Source of the DNA: a virus
IMG/VR virus record: IMGVR_UViG_3300037587_000516
Coordinates: 23,127 to 87,126 of that record
Length of the DNA: 64,000 nucleotides
Strand: one strand, 5' to 3'
Both the position numbers and the translations under genes were made by a program. The notes under the pieces were generated by a model. It ran no database searches. It was not told the DNA's origin and saw only the letters and a list, made by a program, of their open reading frames with translations. Every line of letters begins with the position of its first letter. The stretch's first letter is position 1. Of the stretch, positions 7,893-16,094 are shown piece by piece.

Positions 7893-9014
7893 ATGAGACT
7901 ATCACACAGCGCCATTCAAAAGTACTTAACGTGCGCCGCTCAATATGATGCCCACTATAATCTTAAGATCCGCTCTGAGAAGTTAGGAAGTCCTTTGTTG
8001 TTTGGAACTGCTGTGGATGAAGCCCAAGGCATTATGCTGCTTAGTAAGATGGATGATGCCGATTTAACGGACGAAGAACGGGCAACTATGGACAGAGATC
8101 CGTTTGACGTATTTGATTACCACTTAACAATGAAGGTAATTAAGCAAGATATTGGACCAGAGGATATAAGAACCTCTCCATATATTGAGTATTTTGGAAG
8201 TGATTTTGAGCCCGGGGTTCTTTTAGAAGAAGACTGGGTTAAATTAGAGCAGTTCATAAAAAATGCCGGGTACGAGGCAGATGATCCGGAAGAGTTGTTT
8301 ACAATACTAAAAGGTAAGATTAAAGAAGGAGACGCATCATTAACAGATCAGTGTTATTTTAACTATGCATCGTGGTTATCGTTGAGAAGAAAAGGGCACT
8401 TAATGCTTGAGTTGTACCGCGATAAGATCATGCCGTTGATTGACAGGGTTTATAGTATTCAAAGGAAGGTTGATTTGCCAAACGAAAATGGCGATGAGAT
8501 CATTGGGTATATTGATATTGAGGCATCTTTAGTTGGACATGAGGGTATTTTCACAATTGATAATAAAACTTCTGGGCCAAAGTATAAGCAGAGTGATATA
8601 AATGACAAGGGTCAATTAGTATTATACGATGAGTTTACCCAGAATGGTCAAGCTGCATATATAGTGCTACTGAAAAAGCCCAAGTTAATTAAACACAAAA
8701 CCTGCTTGTCTTGTGAGGGTACTACTACTAGATCAGTTAAAAAGTGCGCGGCAGAGGTAGAAGGAGTTCGTTGTAATGGCGAATTCTCCAATGAAATCGA
8801 GATAGAGCCCGAAATGCAGTATCAGATTTTAACTGGTGACATAGATGAAGAAAAAAAAGATTTGCTATTTGAACAGATTGATGATATACTAAGTAAAATT
8901 GAAGCGAAAGAGTTTCCTCAGAATAGAGATGCTTGTTTTCAGTTTGGAAAACCTTGCGCATATTTTAACTACTGTAGAAATGGTAGTATGGAAGGTTTGG
9001 GGAAAGTAAAATGA
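7893..9014 (+). CDS. RecB-like PD-(D/E)XK nuclease
   Basis: Nuclease of the RecB/Cas4 group, likely a phage DNA exonuclease working with the ERF annealing protein downstream. The start MRLSHSAIQKYLTCAAQYD is typical. Core residues appear in GYIDIEA (about 204-210) and TIDNKTSG (about 220-227), then GQLVLYDEF as the Q-x-x-x-Y motif. Several Cys (CLSC, KKC, GVRC, KPCAYFNYC) could hold zinc or an Fe-S cluster. 373 aa. Own promoter upstream; stop overlaps cassette copy 4. Confidence 0.8.
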   Translation: MRLSHSAIQKYLTCAAQYDAHYNLKIRSEKLGSPLLFGTAVDEAQGIMLLSKMDDADLTDEERATMDRDPFDVFDYHLTMKVIKQDIGPEDIRTSPYIEYFGSDFEPGVLLEEDWVKLEQFIKNAGYEADDPEELFTILKGKIKEGDASLTDQCYFNYASWLSLRRKGHLMLELYRDKIMPLIDRVYSIQRKVDLPNENGDEIIGYIDIEASLVGHEGIFTIDNKTSGPKYKQSDINDKGQLVLYDEFTQNGQAAYIVLLKKPKLIKHKTCLSCEGTTTRSVKKCAAEVEGVRCNGEFSNEIEIEPEMQYQILTGDIDEEKKDLLFEQIDDILSKIEAKEFPQNRDACFQFGKPCAYFNYCRNGSMEGLGKVK

Positions 9015-9355
9015 AGGTGTTTAAAGGGTGGTGTAAGGATAGACCACATAAATTCACGGGAATTGTTGAAACTCCAGGTGGCACTAAGTATTGGTATTTG
9101 AATGGTGAATTTCATAGAGTTGACGGACCTGCTATTGAATATTCTAAGGGTGGTAAGTCTTGGTATTTGAATGGAGAAAGACATAGAGTTGACGGGCCTG
9201 CTATTGATTGGACAGATGGAAGTAAGTCTTGGTTTTTGAATGGTGAGTATATGACAGAGGAAGAGCATGCTAAAAGAACAGCTTATCTTAGGACTACTCT
9301 TGGTAAGTTGATATTTAATGAGCATTTTAAACTGGAGGAAAACAGTGTCAACTAA
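9011..9355 (+). CDS. RVDGPA-cassette protein, copy 4 (two repeats)
   Basis: 114 aa, FKGW-type head (FKGWCKDR). Two repeats (HRVDGPAIEYSKG, HRVDGPAIDWTDG), a FLNGEYMTEEEH half-repeat and the tail. The 3' CTGGAGGAA is the RBS for the GTG at 9345, which lies within this gene's last codons. Confidence 0.87.
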   Translation: MKVFKGWCKDRPHKFTGIVETPGGTKYWYLNGEFHRVDGPAIEYSKGGKSWYLNGERHRVDGPAIDWTDGSKSWFLNGEYMTEEEHAKRTAYLRTTLGKLIFNEHFKLEENSVN

Positions 9356-9644
9356 AGCAGAAGTAGAAAAAGAGAATAAAACATTGCGGGCTGAAATTCG
9401 TGAATTGCGTAAAGCCTCAAAAGAATCTAGCGCCTCATTAGAGGGGATGCCCTTTACTGGGATCGGAGTTGGATTAGATAGTGATGGAAAATTTAACCTT
9501 GTTCATATCAAGTTTGATCTTGAAAGTAAGTCCGCAGCAGTTGCAGAAACTTTGCGGGTAATGGATTACGCTCCGGAAACGGCAGGGTATGCAAAAACCG
9601 CATTAGTTGATGAAATAATTAGACTCAGTAAGGAGAGAAAGTAA
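9345..9644 (+). CDS. Coiled-coil protein of unknown function (99 aa)
   Basis: GTG at 9345 (VSTKAEVEKENKTLRAEIRE) is chosen because it sits just after GGAGGA of cassette copy 4. The N-terminal 35 residues are a coiled coil, followed by a beta-rich part. Lies directly before the ERF gene and may be a recombination accessory; this is inference. Confidence 0.6.
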   Translation: MSTKAEVEKENKTLRAEIRELRKASKESSASLEGMPFTGIGVGLDSDGKFNLVHIKFDLESKSAAVAETLRVMDYAPETAGYAKTALVDEIIRLSKERK

Positions 9645-10381
9645 TGAGTAAAAAACAAACACCGGAAGAAATGATGGGCGAATTAACGCATGAGCAATTA
9701 GTAGAGCAGTTGAGCAACTCTTTGCAGGTTAACGAAAACATGAAAGCAAACCAACAGGGCTTGATTGACGAAAGTAAACAGCTTCGTAACCAGATAGATT
9801 CACTAAGTGCAGGAAAGTCTATTTACGGAAAGTTGTTGGCTGTTAAAAGAGACTTGGGGTATGTTGCGAAAGACCAAAAGAATTCGGGTCAGGGCTGGAT
9901 GTTTCGTGGAATAGATCAGTTTCTAAATGCAATAAAGCCTCTGTTAGATACTCATGGAGTTGGTATTTCAACTAAAGTGGTACAGAATGCAGAAGAATAT
10001 AAGCTAAACGAAAAGACTGGAAAGTATGCTAAGAATACTAGGCTTATTATGGAGTATATATTCTTTGCGGAAGATGGCTCAACAGTTAGCTGCCAAATGC
10101 CAGCAGAAGGTGTGGACCCCGGAGATAAGGGCACTAATAAGGCGCTATCAGCAGCATTGAAATACTGCCTAATCCAAACGTTCGCTGTTCCAACTAAAGA
10201 TACTGCGGAAGCTGATAGTGAGAATCCTACAAATGATAGCGGAAAGGTTTCGGGAAAAGCTACTGCCACAAAAACAGTTACTCCAACAGGTGAAAAAGCA
10301 GCGGCTGCCCCAGCAAAGAAGTCATTTAGAAGAAAATCTGTAGCTAAAACTCCGGAGGCATCTAGTGACATCGACCTCTAA
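9644..10381 (+). CDS. erf: ERF-family single-strand annealing protein
   Basis: Anneals complementary single strands during phage recombination. After a coiled-coil N-terminus (residues 1-60), the ERF core reads GQGWMFRGIDQFLNAIKPLL and later DKGTNKALSAALKYCLIQTF. The C-terminal tail is a Lys/Ala/Thr-rich linker ending in an acidic tip, as is common for such proteins. 245 aa. Adjacent to the RecB-like nuclease, forming a plausible exonuclease/annealase pair. Confidence 0.85.
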   Translation: MSKKQTPEEMMGELTHEQLVEQLSNSLQVNENMKANQQGLIDESKQLRNQIDSLSAGKSIYGKLLAVKRDLGYVAKDQKNSGQGWMFRGIDQFLNAIKPLLDTHGVGISTKVVQNAEEYKLNEKTGKYAKNTRLIMEYIFFAEDGSTVSCQMPAEGVDPGDKGTNKALSAALKYCLIQTFAVPTKDTAEADSENPTNDSGKVSGKATATKTVTPTGEKAAAAPAKKSFRRKSVAKTPEASSDIDL

Positions 10382-10742
10382 AGAAGTAGTGGACCAAGAT
10401 TTGGCCAAAGAAGAAAAGGCAGAAGAAGCTCCGGAAATCTCAACGTTGGACCAATTAAGCGGAGCATTTAACGCTAATCTTAATGAGAGCCTTAATTTAA
10501 TCGGCTCTATGTCCAAGAATGGATTGCAGAGAGTTATAAAAGTATTGCTGGCATACCCCTTGCTTCATGAAGACTTGGGGGTCACCATTGATAAAGAGCA
10601 AGAAGTTAGATTAGCTCAGCTAGGTGTTGACATTCAGCATATTAAGTTTAGTATGACAATGGAAAGCATGGGCATTGATACTAAAGAGTTAGCAAAAGAA
10701 GTAGATGAAAGTAAAGAAGTAACTAAACAGGAAAAGGAATAA
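10365..10742 (+). CDS. Acidic helical protein of unknown function (125 aa)
   Basis: GTG at 10365 after CCGGAGGCATCTA, within the end of the ERF gene. Very acidic termini with a hydrophobic middle (LQRVIKVLLAYPLLHEDLG). Not recognised; operon position suggests a replication or recombination accessory. Confidence 0.6.
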   Translation: MTSTSKEVVDQDLAKEEKAEEAPEISTLDQLSGAFNANLNESLNLIGSMSKNGLQRVIKVLLAYPLLHEDLGVTIDKEQEVRLAQLGVDIQHIKFSMTMESMGIDTKELAKEVDESKEVTKQEKE

Positions 10743-10744
10743 AC

Positions 10745-11080
10745 ATGGCAAAGAAGTATTCAAAAGTTGGAGCAATTAAGCTATCCAAAGGCGGCGAAGG
10801 AAAAGTATCCAAGCTCTATATTAACCTAAACGCAGACAAAGACAAAGAAGGAAAAGTTAATATAGCTAGTATCAAGGCTCTTCACGCTGCACTTGGTTCG
10901 TTGATTGACAACCCAAATGACGGAGACAATCAGTATGGGGTCAGTCTTATGATTGAAAAGCCTCAGGATTCACTGCGCCGCCTTAACGAGTTAGGGTATA
11001 TTGATGATGATAAACTAGAAGCTCGTATAGAAGGTGTTCCAGATTGGTTAAAGTATGAAATTACATTAGTTCACGAATAA
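10745..11080 (+). CDS. Phage protein of unknown function (111 aa)
   Basis: ATG at 10745 after GGAATAAAC. Beta-rich, Lys-rich (VGAIKLSKGGEGKVSKLYINLN). Could be a small single-strand DNA-binding protein given its neighbours, but no OB-fold motif is identified. Last gene before a terminator. Confidence 0.6.
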   Translation: MAKKYSKVGAIKLSKGGEGKVSKLYINLNADKDKEGKVNIASIKALHAALGSLIDNPNDGDNQYGVSLMIEKPQDSLRRLNELGYIDDDKLEARIEGVPDWLKYEITLVHE

Positions 11081-11162
11081 AATTAAAGTGGTTGGATAAT
11101 CCACTAGTATCAACAGCATGTACTCTCAGCTAAAAAATATCCGCAAAATTCCTCCCTTTTGG

Positions 11163-11190
11163 GGTCCGGCAGAAATGTCGGGCCTTTTTT
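11163..11190 (+). terminator. Rho-independent terminator
   Basis: Arms GGTCCGGC (11163-11170) and GTCGGGCC (11177-11184) pair over 8 positions with two G-U pairs around the loop AGAAAT, followed by TTTTTT at 11185-11190. It ends the nuclease/ERF unit. Confidence 0.85.
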
Positions 11191-11203
11191 ATTGAGAAAA
11201 GGG

Positions 11204-11232
11204 TTGACTTAATGTCAGAAACCTAGTATGCT
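11204..11232 (+). promoter_or_regulatory. Sigma70-like promoter for the primase-helicase/polymerase unit
   Basis: TTGACT at 11204-11209, 17 bp spacer, TATGCT at 11227-11232, directly after the terminator. The following GTG at 11250 has CGGAGG as RBS. Confidence 0.6.
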
Positions 11233-11249
11233 TAAGAAACGGAGGTATC

Positions 11250-11447
11250 GTGGAAGTAACACAAAAACAAATCAACTTAATTAGAAGCGTAGCAATTGGT
11301 ATAATCAAAGAAATGCCGAGCCGATTAATTTGGGAAGATACTGAAAGAGAAGTAGACCCAACAGATAGAGCAGCGATTGCTTATATAGACGCAATTGGAA
11401 AAGTATTACATCTGGACTTTGAAATCAATACAAAAAGGAAGAAATAA
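11250..11447 (+). CDS. Small protein of unknown function (65 aa)
   Basis: GTG start at 11250 after ACGGAGGTATC. Helical, with a short basic end (NTKRKK). Not recognised. Its stop shares a base with the next ATG. Confidence 0.55.
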   Translation: MEVTQKQINLIRSVAIGIIKEMPSRLIWEDTEREVDPTDRAAIAYIDAIGKVLHLDFEINTKRKK

Positions 11448-11671
11448 TGTCAAATAGTATGTTGGAATCAAGCAAAGAGGCGAATCAGGAACGTAAACGG
11501 AAACGATTAGAAGAGATGGTTAAAGCTGTTGTTGCTGGAGCTGACAACACATCCGAAGCGGGTTGTTGGGAAATACTTAACACAGCTCAGTATTTAATAA
11601 GTATAATAGACGAAAAAATGGCAGCAGACATAAAAGCGGATGAAGAGAAATTTAAAGGTGGAGCAAAATGA
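11447..11671 (+). CDS. Small helical protein of unknown function (74 aa)
   Basis: ATG at 11447 after AGGAAGAAATA. Charged N-terminal helix (QERKRKRLEEMVKAVV). Not recognised. Overlaps the HNH-type gene as ATGA. Confidence 0.55.
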   Translation: MSNSMLESSKEANQERKRKRLEEMVKAVVAGADNTSEAGCWEILNTAQYLISIIDEKMAADIKADEEKFKGGAK

Positions 11672-12120
11672 AACTGACAATTGAATTAGTGCCAAAAACA
11701 TGTTGGTTTAGTAATGTTAGATCCCAAGTAACAAAAGCCGACTGGGAAATCCTAAAGAAAGAAACTTCAAAAAACGCAAAAAGAAAGTGCGAAATTTGTG
11801 CAGGGCGAGGACCAAAATGGCCAGTTGAGTGTCATGAAGTATGGAGTTATGACGACAAGAAAAAAATACAAAAGTTAGAAAGGTTGATTGCGTTATGCCC
11901 GTCGTGTCATGAAGTTAAACATATCGGGTTCGCAGGAACGCGAGGCAGGTCTTATATTGCAACCGAACATCTGGCTAATGTAAATGACATATCTGTAGAT
12001 GATGCGACTGATTACGTTCACGGTGCATTTGTTTTATGGAGAGACAGATCACAATACAATTGGGAGCTTGATATTTCATGGCTAGATAATCGCGGAATAG
12101 AGTATGGGGATAGATCATAA
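11668..12120 (+). CDS. HNH-type nuclease-like protein
   Basis: 150 aa with a treble-clef zinc site: CEICAGRG and later LCPSCHEVKH, plus VECHEVWSYDD supplying the HNH histidine. This arrangement is common in free-standing phage HNH proteins. Start ATG overlaps the previous stop. Could be a homing endonuclease or a replication-associated nuclease; it ends immediately before the primase-helicase gene. Confidence 0.7.
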   Translation: MKLTIELVPKTCWFSNVRSQVTKADWEILKKETSKNAKRKCEICAGRGPKWPVECHEVWSYDDKKKIQKLERLIALCPSCHEVKHIGFAGTRGRSYIATEHLANVNDISVDDATDYVHGAFVLWRDRSQYNWELDISWLDNRGIEYGDRS

Positions 12121-14142
12121 ATGACAAATAAGGAGAAACGAGTGTACCGAAGATTATGTAAAACACTAGATAACAAGGGGGAGTTAATCCCCGCCACTGA
12201 CGATGTTTATTCGCATATTAAAAACAAGAACGTAGACCATTATTTAAGCGTGTACAGCTATAATGAGAGCCAAAAGAAAACGTTCTATTCAAAAGTGGAA
12301 AAGTTAGTAGACGGGAAGATAATTGAAACCATAAACGGAGCCGCCGGAATTAGTGATGTGTTCACAAATCAATTCATACTAGACTTTGATATTGATAAGC
12401 TAGCCGGGACTTCATTAGAAGATATAAAAGTTGATACTATAGAAGCAATTAGAAGGTTAAAAGAGAGTGGTATTTCTGAAGAAGCAATTCAGCTGACCTT
12501 TTCTGGAAATAAGGGGTTCGGTATTACAGTTGACATTAATCAGGACTTAACCCCGGATGCACATAAGAAAATGGCCAAGAATCTAATGGGAGACCTATCG
12601 TCGTTCGATACCCGGGTCTACAACGCATCTCGCATACTAAGAGTCTCGTATACTAAACACCAGAGTAGCGGCTTGTTTAAAATGCCTATGGGGATTTCTG
12701 AGCTAGAAGAGTCAATTGAGACAATCCAAGAATGGGCTAAAGACGTTGATGCATCTGATACTATGACATACTCTAGAATAACACTGCCGATTAGTATTAT
12801 GAAGTTGGCGGAGATTAAGCCGGAGCGCAAGAAAGTTGAAGGGTTGACATTAGAAGCTGGGGTTTGTACCTTGGACTTCAATAAAAAGCCCAAGTTCTTG
12901 TCAGACTGGAAGTTTGCAATCTCTGAGGGATACTTTCCTCCGGGAGCAAGAAACTACGCCTTGTTGATACTAGCGGCAACTTATGCTGGGTGCGGGTTTA
13001 ATAAAGAAGCTACGTATAGACTACTAAAAGCAGCTGCGGAGCTTCAATCAGTTAAGTTTGGCGTAGATCGTTTCTCTGATGATGAAATTTGGAAGAACAT
13101 GGTTAGCGTTGTGTATGATCCTAGCTGGCAGGGTGGAACATTTGCGGAAGATAATTTCCCGGATGAACTGTCTGATTACCTTGAGTCAATTGGAGTAAAC
13201 CGCGCAGCGTCTGAGGATACCGAAGATCGAATGATCGAGAAACTTGGAGATGGGTTTGACTCGTTTGCCGCATATGCTAAAACGATAGAAGAGCATACGA
13301 TTAAGACCGGCATTCCTGAGTTAGACGAGAGGCTAAAAATGAGAGCGGGTCAGTTGATCTTCTTATTGGCACCTCCCTCAGTTGGGAAAACCAGCGCTTT
13401 GATAACTGTTCTCAACAACACCAGTAAGGACGGGATAACCTCATACTTCTCTAGTATGGATATGTATGTTCACGAGATATACAAGAAACTGATACAAAGA
13501 CATACTAAATTAACTGAGGATGAAGTATTTGATGTGTTTATTCGTGAGGACGAAGAGAAAATGGAGGAGTTTCGTAACATACTAAAAGAAGAGTATGGAA
13601 ACGTTAACCTTTGCTATAAGTCCGGCGAATCTGTTGGTGAGATGCGCAGATCTATTGAGCGCATTGAGAATCAAACCGGAAAGCGCATTGATCTAGTAGC
13701 AGTTGACTATTTGGAGCTAGTTTTGACAGAAGCTGGTGATCCAACGGCAGCTACAGCAGAGGCGGCTCAGAAACTGCGTGAGCTTGCGAATGAGGGGCGT
13801 GTTGTGATTTGCCTACTCCAACCCAATAAAAACAACTCGCATCCCACAGAGCCTATCACGTCGTTTAACGCAGCTAAAGGAAGTTCTAGTATAAGTCAAG
13901 CATGTACAGCATTTTTAACGTGCAATAGGCCCGGAATGGACTCAACTAACGATAACATTGATGATCACTTCTTTAGTATGAACTGCGTTAAGAACAGAAA
14001 CGGGAACCTATTTGCAATTAACATGGGTTGGGATGGTCCAACTCAGACATTTTATTCTCTGGATGATCAACAGAAAGAGAGATTAAAGAATTTGAGACAA
14101 CGGCAGCAAGAGAAAAAGGCTGTTGATGCGGGGAGTTTATAA
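12121..14142 (+). CDS. AEP-type primase fused to a DnaB/RecA-like helicase
   Basis: Replicative primase-helicase, 673 aa. The N-terminal half carries archaeo-eukaryotic primase marks: FILDFDID (about residue 85, metal-binding acidic pair) and FSGNKGFG (about 128). A helical linker follows (PPGARNYALLILAATYAG, about 278). The C-terminal half is a RecA-fold helicase: Walker A APPSVGKTS (about 416), Walker-B-like DLVAVDYLEL (about 523), ICLLQPNKNN, and KNRNG near the end. T7 uses a TOPRIM primase in this position instead, so the AEP domain is notable. ATG directly follows the previous stop. Confidence 0.8.
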   Translation: MTNKEKRVYRRLCKTLDNKGELIPATDDVYSHIKNKNVDHYLSVYSYNESQKKTFYSKVEKLVDGKIIETINGAAGISDVFTNQFILDFDIDKLAGTSLEDIKVDTIEAIRRLKESGISEEAIQLTFSGNKGFGITVDINQDLTPDAHKKMAKNLMGDLSSFDTRVYNASRILRVSYTKHQSSGLFKMPMGISELEESIETIQEWAKDVDASDTMTYSRITLPISIMKLAEIKPERKKVEGLTLEAGVCTLDFNKKPKFLSDWKFAISEGYFPPGARNYALLILAATYAGCGFNKEATYRLLKAAAELQSVKFGVDRFSDDEIWKNMVSVVYDPSWQGGTFAEDNFPDELSDYLESIGVNRAASEDTEDRMIEKLGDGFDSFAAYAKTIEEHTIKTGIPELDERLKMRAGQLIFLLAPPSVGKTSALITVLNNTSKDGITSYFSSMDMYVHEIYKKLIQRHTKLTEDEVFDVFIREDEEKMEEFRNILKEEYGNVNLCYKSGESVGEMRRSIERIENQTGKRIDLVAVDYLELVLTEAGDPTAATAEAAQKLRELANEGRVVICLLQPNKNNSHPTEPITSFNAAKGSSSISQACTAFLTCNRPGMDSTNDNIDDHFFSMNCVKNRNGNLFAINMGWDGPTQTFYSLDDQQKERLKNLRQRQQEKKAVDAGSL

Positions 14143-15104
14143 TGAATATTTTAGTTAAAATGAAGTTCGGATCACATATGTATGGGACTAACGTTGCTAC
14201 TAGCGACACAGACTATAAAGCAATTTATATTCCGTCAGCAGATGACATACTTATGCAAAGAGCCCGAAAGGTTATTCATGAGAATACCAATAAAACCAAC
14301 ACCAAAAACAGCAATAAAGATGTAGATACTGAATATATTAGCATACAACGGTATATGGAATTACTATTGGAGGGTCAAACTATGGCATTGGATATGTTAT
14401 TTGCCCCGGACGATATGATTCTAGAAGGAGGGGATCGGAAACTTTGGGACTATATTCGCAATAATAAGAAGGAGTTTCTTCATTCTGGAGTGTTGTCTTT
14501 TGTGGGATACTGTAGAACCCAGGCAAATAAGTATGGGATTAAGGGCTCTAGAATGAGTGCAATTAAAGAAGCATTGGGATTATTTAATCTCGTCGTAAAC
14601 GGGACAAATAGGTTAGAAGATATTAATTATACAGACCTATTAGAAAATGATCATATTAAAATGGTTGATTGTAAAGGACCAAATAATAAAACAGAGCCAC
14701 ATCTTGAAATTTGTAATCGCAAATTTGGGATGAGAACAAAGGTTGAGAATATTATCTTTACGCTAGAAAAGATTTATGATGGGTATGGGCACAGAGCTAA
14801 GTTGGCAGAAAAGAATGAAGGAATTGACTGGAAGGCATTAATGCATGCGGTTAGAATTCAGTATCAAGCAAAAGAATTACTATCAACTGGACATATAACA
14901 TTTCCTAGACCAGAAAAGGATTTACTTTTAGATATTAGAAACGGCAAATTGGACTATAAAGTTGTTGCTCGAATTATTGAGGATGGTCTTGATGAATTAG
15001 AACAAATGGAGTCAAACCTACCTAAGAAACCTAATAAGGAGTTTGCTGATAAACTAGTTTGTGATGTCCATCATTCAGAGATTCAGAAGAGGGGGAGCTT
15101 ATGA
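14142..15104 (+). CDS. Nucleotidyltransferase of the RlaP/YcgL type
   Basis: Pol-beta-fold nucleotidyltransferase, 320 aa. The N-terminus shows the active-site pattern GSHMYGTNVATSDTDYK (residues about 7-23; G-S...S-D-x-D). Substrate unknown for phage members. ATG follows GGGGAGTTTATA inside the helicase gene end and shares a base with its stop, so it is probably co-translated. Confidence 0.7.
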   Translation: MNILVKMKFGSHMYGTNVATSDTDYKAIYIPSADDILMQRARKVIHENTNKTNTKNSNKDVDTEYISIQRYMELLLEGQTMALDMLFAPDDMILEGGDRKLWDYIRNNKKEFLHSGVLSFVGYCRTQANKYGIKGSRMSAIKEALGLFNLVVNGTNRLEDINYTDLLENDHIKMVDCKGPNNKTEPHLEICNRKFGMRTKVENIIFTLEKIYDGYGHRAKLAEKNEGIDWKALMHAVRIQYQAKELLSTGHITFPRPEKDLLLDIRNGKLDYKVVARIIEDGLDELEQMESNLPKKPNKEFADKLVCDVHHSEIQKRGSL

Positions 15105-15403
15105 GACTAGAAGAAATTGCGGCACACTATCAGAAGACAGGGGAGTTTTTGCCAGAAGGATTTGAATTTATGGTTGACTATTTCATTGAGAACATCCAAG
15201 GAATGCACGAAGAGTACATTTCAGAGTTTAATGAAGATAGCGTACCGTTTCAAGTTCATGTGCTACAGAGACTAAATGACTGGCAGATCGAAAGCGGGTT
15301 TGCTAGAGAATATACTCCAGAAGAAGTCGAAGAAATGATAGGAGATGATGATCTGGATATTAGTATAGGAGAGGAAGATGATAACGATCCGTGGATTAAT
15401 TAG
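15101..15403 (+). CDS. Acidic protein of unknown function (100 aa)
   Basis: ATG at 15101 overlaps the previous stop with GGGGGAG as RBS. Strongly acidic C-terminus (EEVEEMIGDDDLDISIG). Not recognised. Overlaps the zincin gene by 26 bases. Confidence 0.6.
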   Translation: MRLEEIAAHYQKTGEFLPEGFEFMVDYFIENIQGMHEEYISEFNEDSVPFQVHVLQRLNDWQIESGFAREYTPEEVEEMIGDDDLDISIGEEDDNDPWIN

Positions 15404-15740
15404 TGCGGCGGCTCTTGTTTCGGTGGGGATGATGCTGAACGAGGTAATAACGTACTCAACTACACCAACCATAACAGAGCAGATACTGGTCCCATACAAA
15501 CAGGCGTTTATGGACATGGTAAAGCACACTGGTATGCACCTTGATCTTAACACAATCAAGTTTGAATCACTACCCAACAATACTATAGGAATCTGTAACC
15601 CATTGATGTTGGAGATTAAAATAGACCCCGTATACTGGAGCACAGCGGACGAGAAAGAGAGAATTGCCGTAACTTTTCATGAGTTCAACCACTGTATTTG
15701 TTTGGATCTTGTTCATGCTGAAGGTGAGTTTGAGGACTAG
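15378..15740 (+). CDS. Exported zincin-type metalloprotease, reading frame broken before its C-terminus
   Basis: 120 aa to the stop. Residues 1-27 are a signal peptide or membrane anchor (GLISAAALVSVGMML). The zinc site is VTFHEFNHCICLDLVH (HExxH plus a downstream His). The frame stops at TAG just before a second-frame SIMN (AGT ATT ATG AAC at 15740-15751), which would be the Met-turn of such peptidases, followed by 25 more codons. The protein is therefore a truncated zincin, or is completed by a +1 frameshift at GAC-TAG-T. Confidence 0.65.
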   Translation: MITIRGLISAAALVSVGMMLNEVITYSTTPTITEQILVPYKQAFMDMVKHTGMHLDLNTIKFESLPNNTIGICNPLMLEIKIDPVYWSTADEKERIAVTFHEFNHCICLDLVHAEGEFED

Positions 15741-15828
15741 TATTATGAACACTGTATTGCCAGATAGTGCATGTTTGGGTGAGCATTGGGCAGAGTATAT
15801 GGCGGACTTGATAAAAAGGTGTGAATAA
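15741..15828 (+). pseudogene. Frameshifted C-terminal piece of the zincin, or tiny separate gene
   Basis: From ATG at 15745 the frame reads MNTVLPDSACLGEH and ends at TAA 15826-15828, 27 residues. Read from 15740 it begins SIMNTVLP, like the Met-turn strand expected after HExxH in the preceding gene, displaced by one base. No convincing RBS precedes the ATG. The TAA shares a base with the ATG of cassette copy 5. Confidence 0.55.
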
Positions 15829-16094
15829 TGAAAACTATTAAAGTGAACAACTATTTTAATGTCCCAATTAAATTTACTGGTATTGCTGATTTTGACAGCG
15901 GCACTTTAGTTTGGTTTTTGGATGGAAGGAGACATAGAGTTGATGGACCTGCTGTTGAATATGCTGATGGCATTAAGGTTTGGTGGTTGAATGGTGAGTT
16001 TGTGTCAGAAGAAGAACATGCTAAAAGAACTGCTTATCTTAGGACTACTCTTGGTAAGTTGATATTCAATGAGCATTTTAAATTGGAGGAATAG
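15828..16094 (+). CDS. RVDGPA-cassette protein, copy 5
   Basis: 88 aa, MKTI-type head. One repeat (FLDGRRHRVDGPAVEYADG; Asp replaces Asn in the usual LNG), WWLNGEFVSEEEH and the full tail. FTGIADFDSG deviates from the usual FTGIVE. The end TTGGAGGAATAGATG supplies the RBS of the DNA polymerase gene. Confidence 0.86.
   Translation: MKTIKVNNYFNVPIKFTGIADFDSGTLVWFLDGRRHRVDGPAVEYADGIKVWWLNGEFVSEEEHAKRTAYLRTTLGKLIFNEHFKLEE

Noticed and set aside
9011-9325. - strand frames opposite the cassette genes (repeated at every copy)
   Set aside because: They recur because the cassettes themselves are repeated; the + strand frames have RBS, coupling and a conserved protein pattern.
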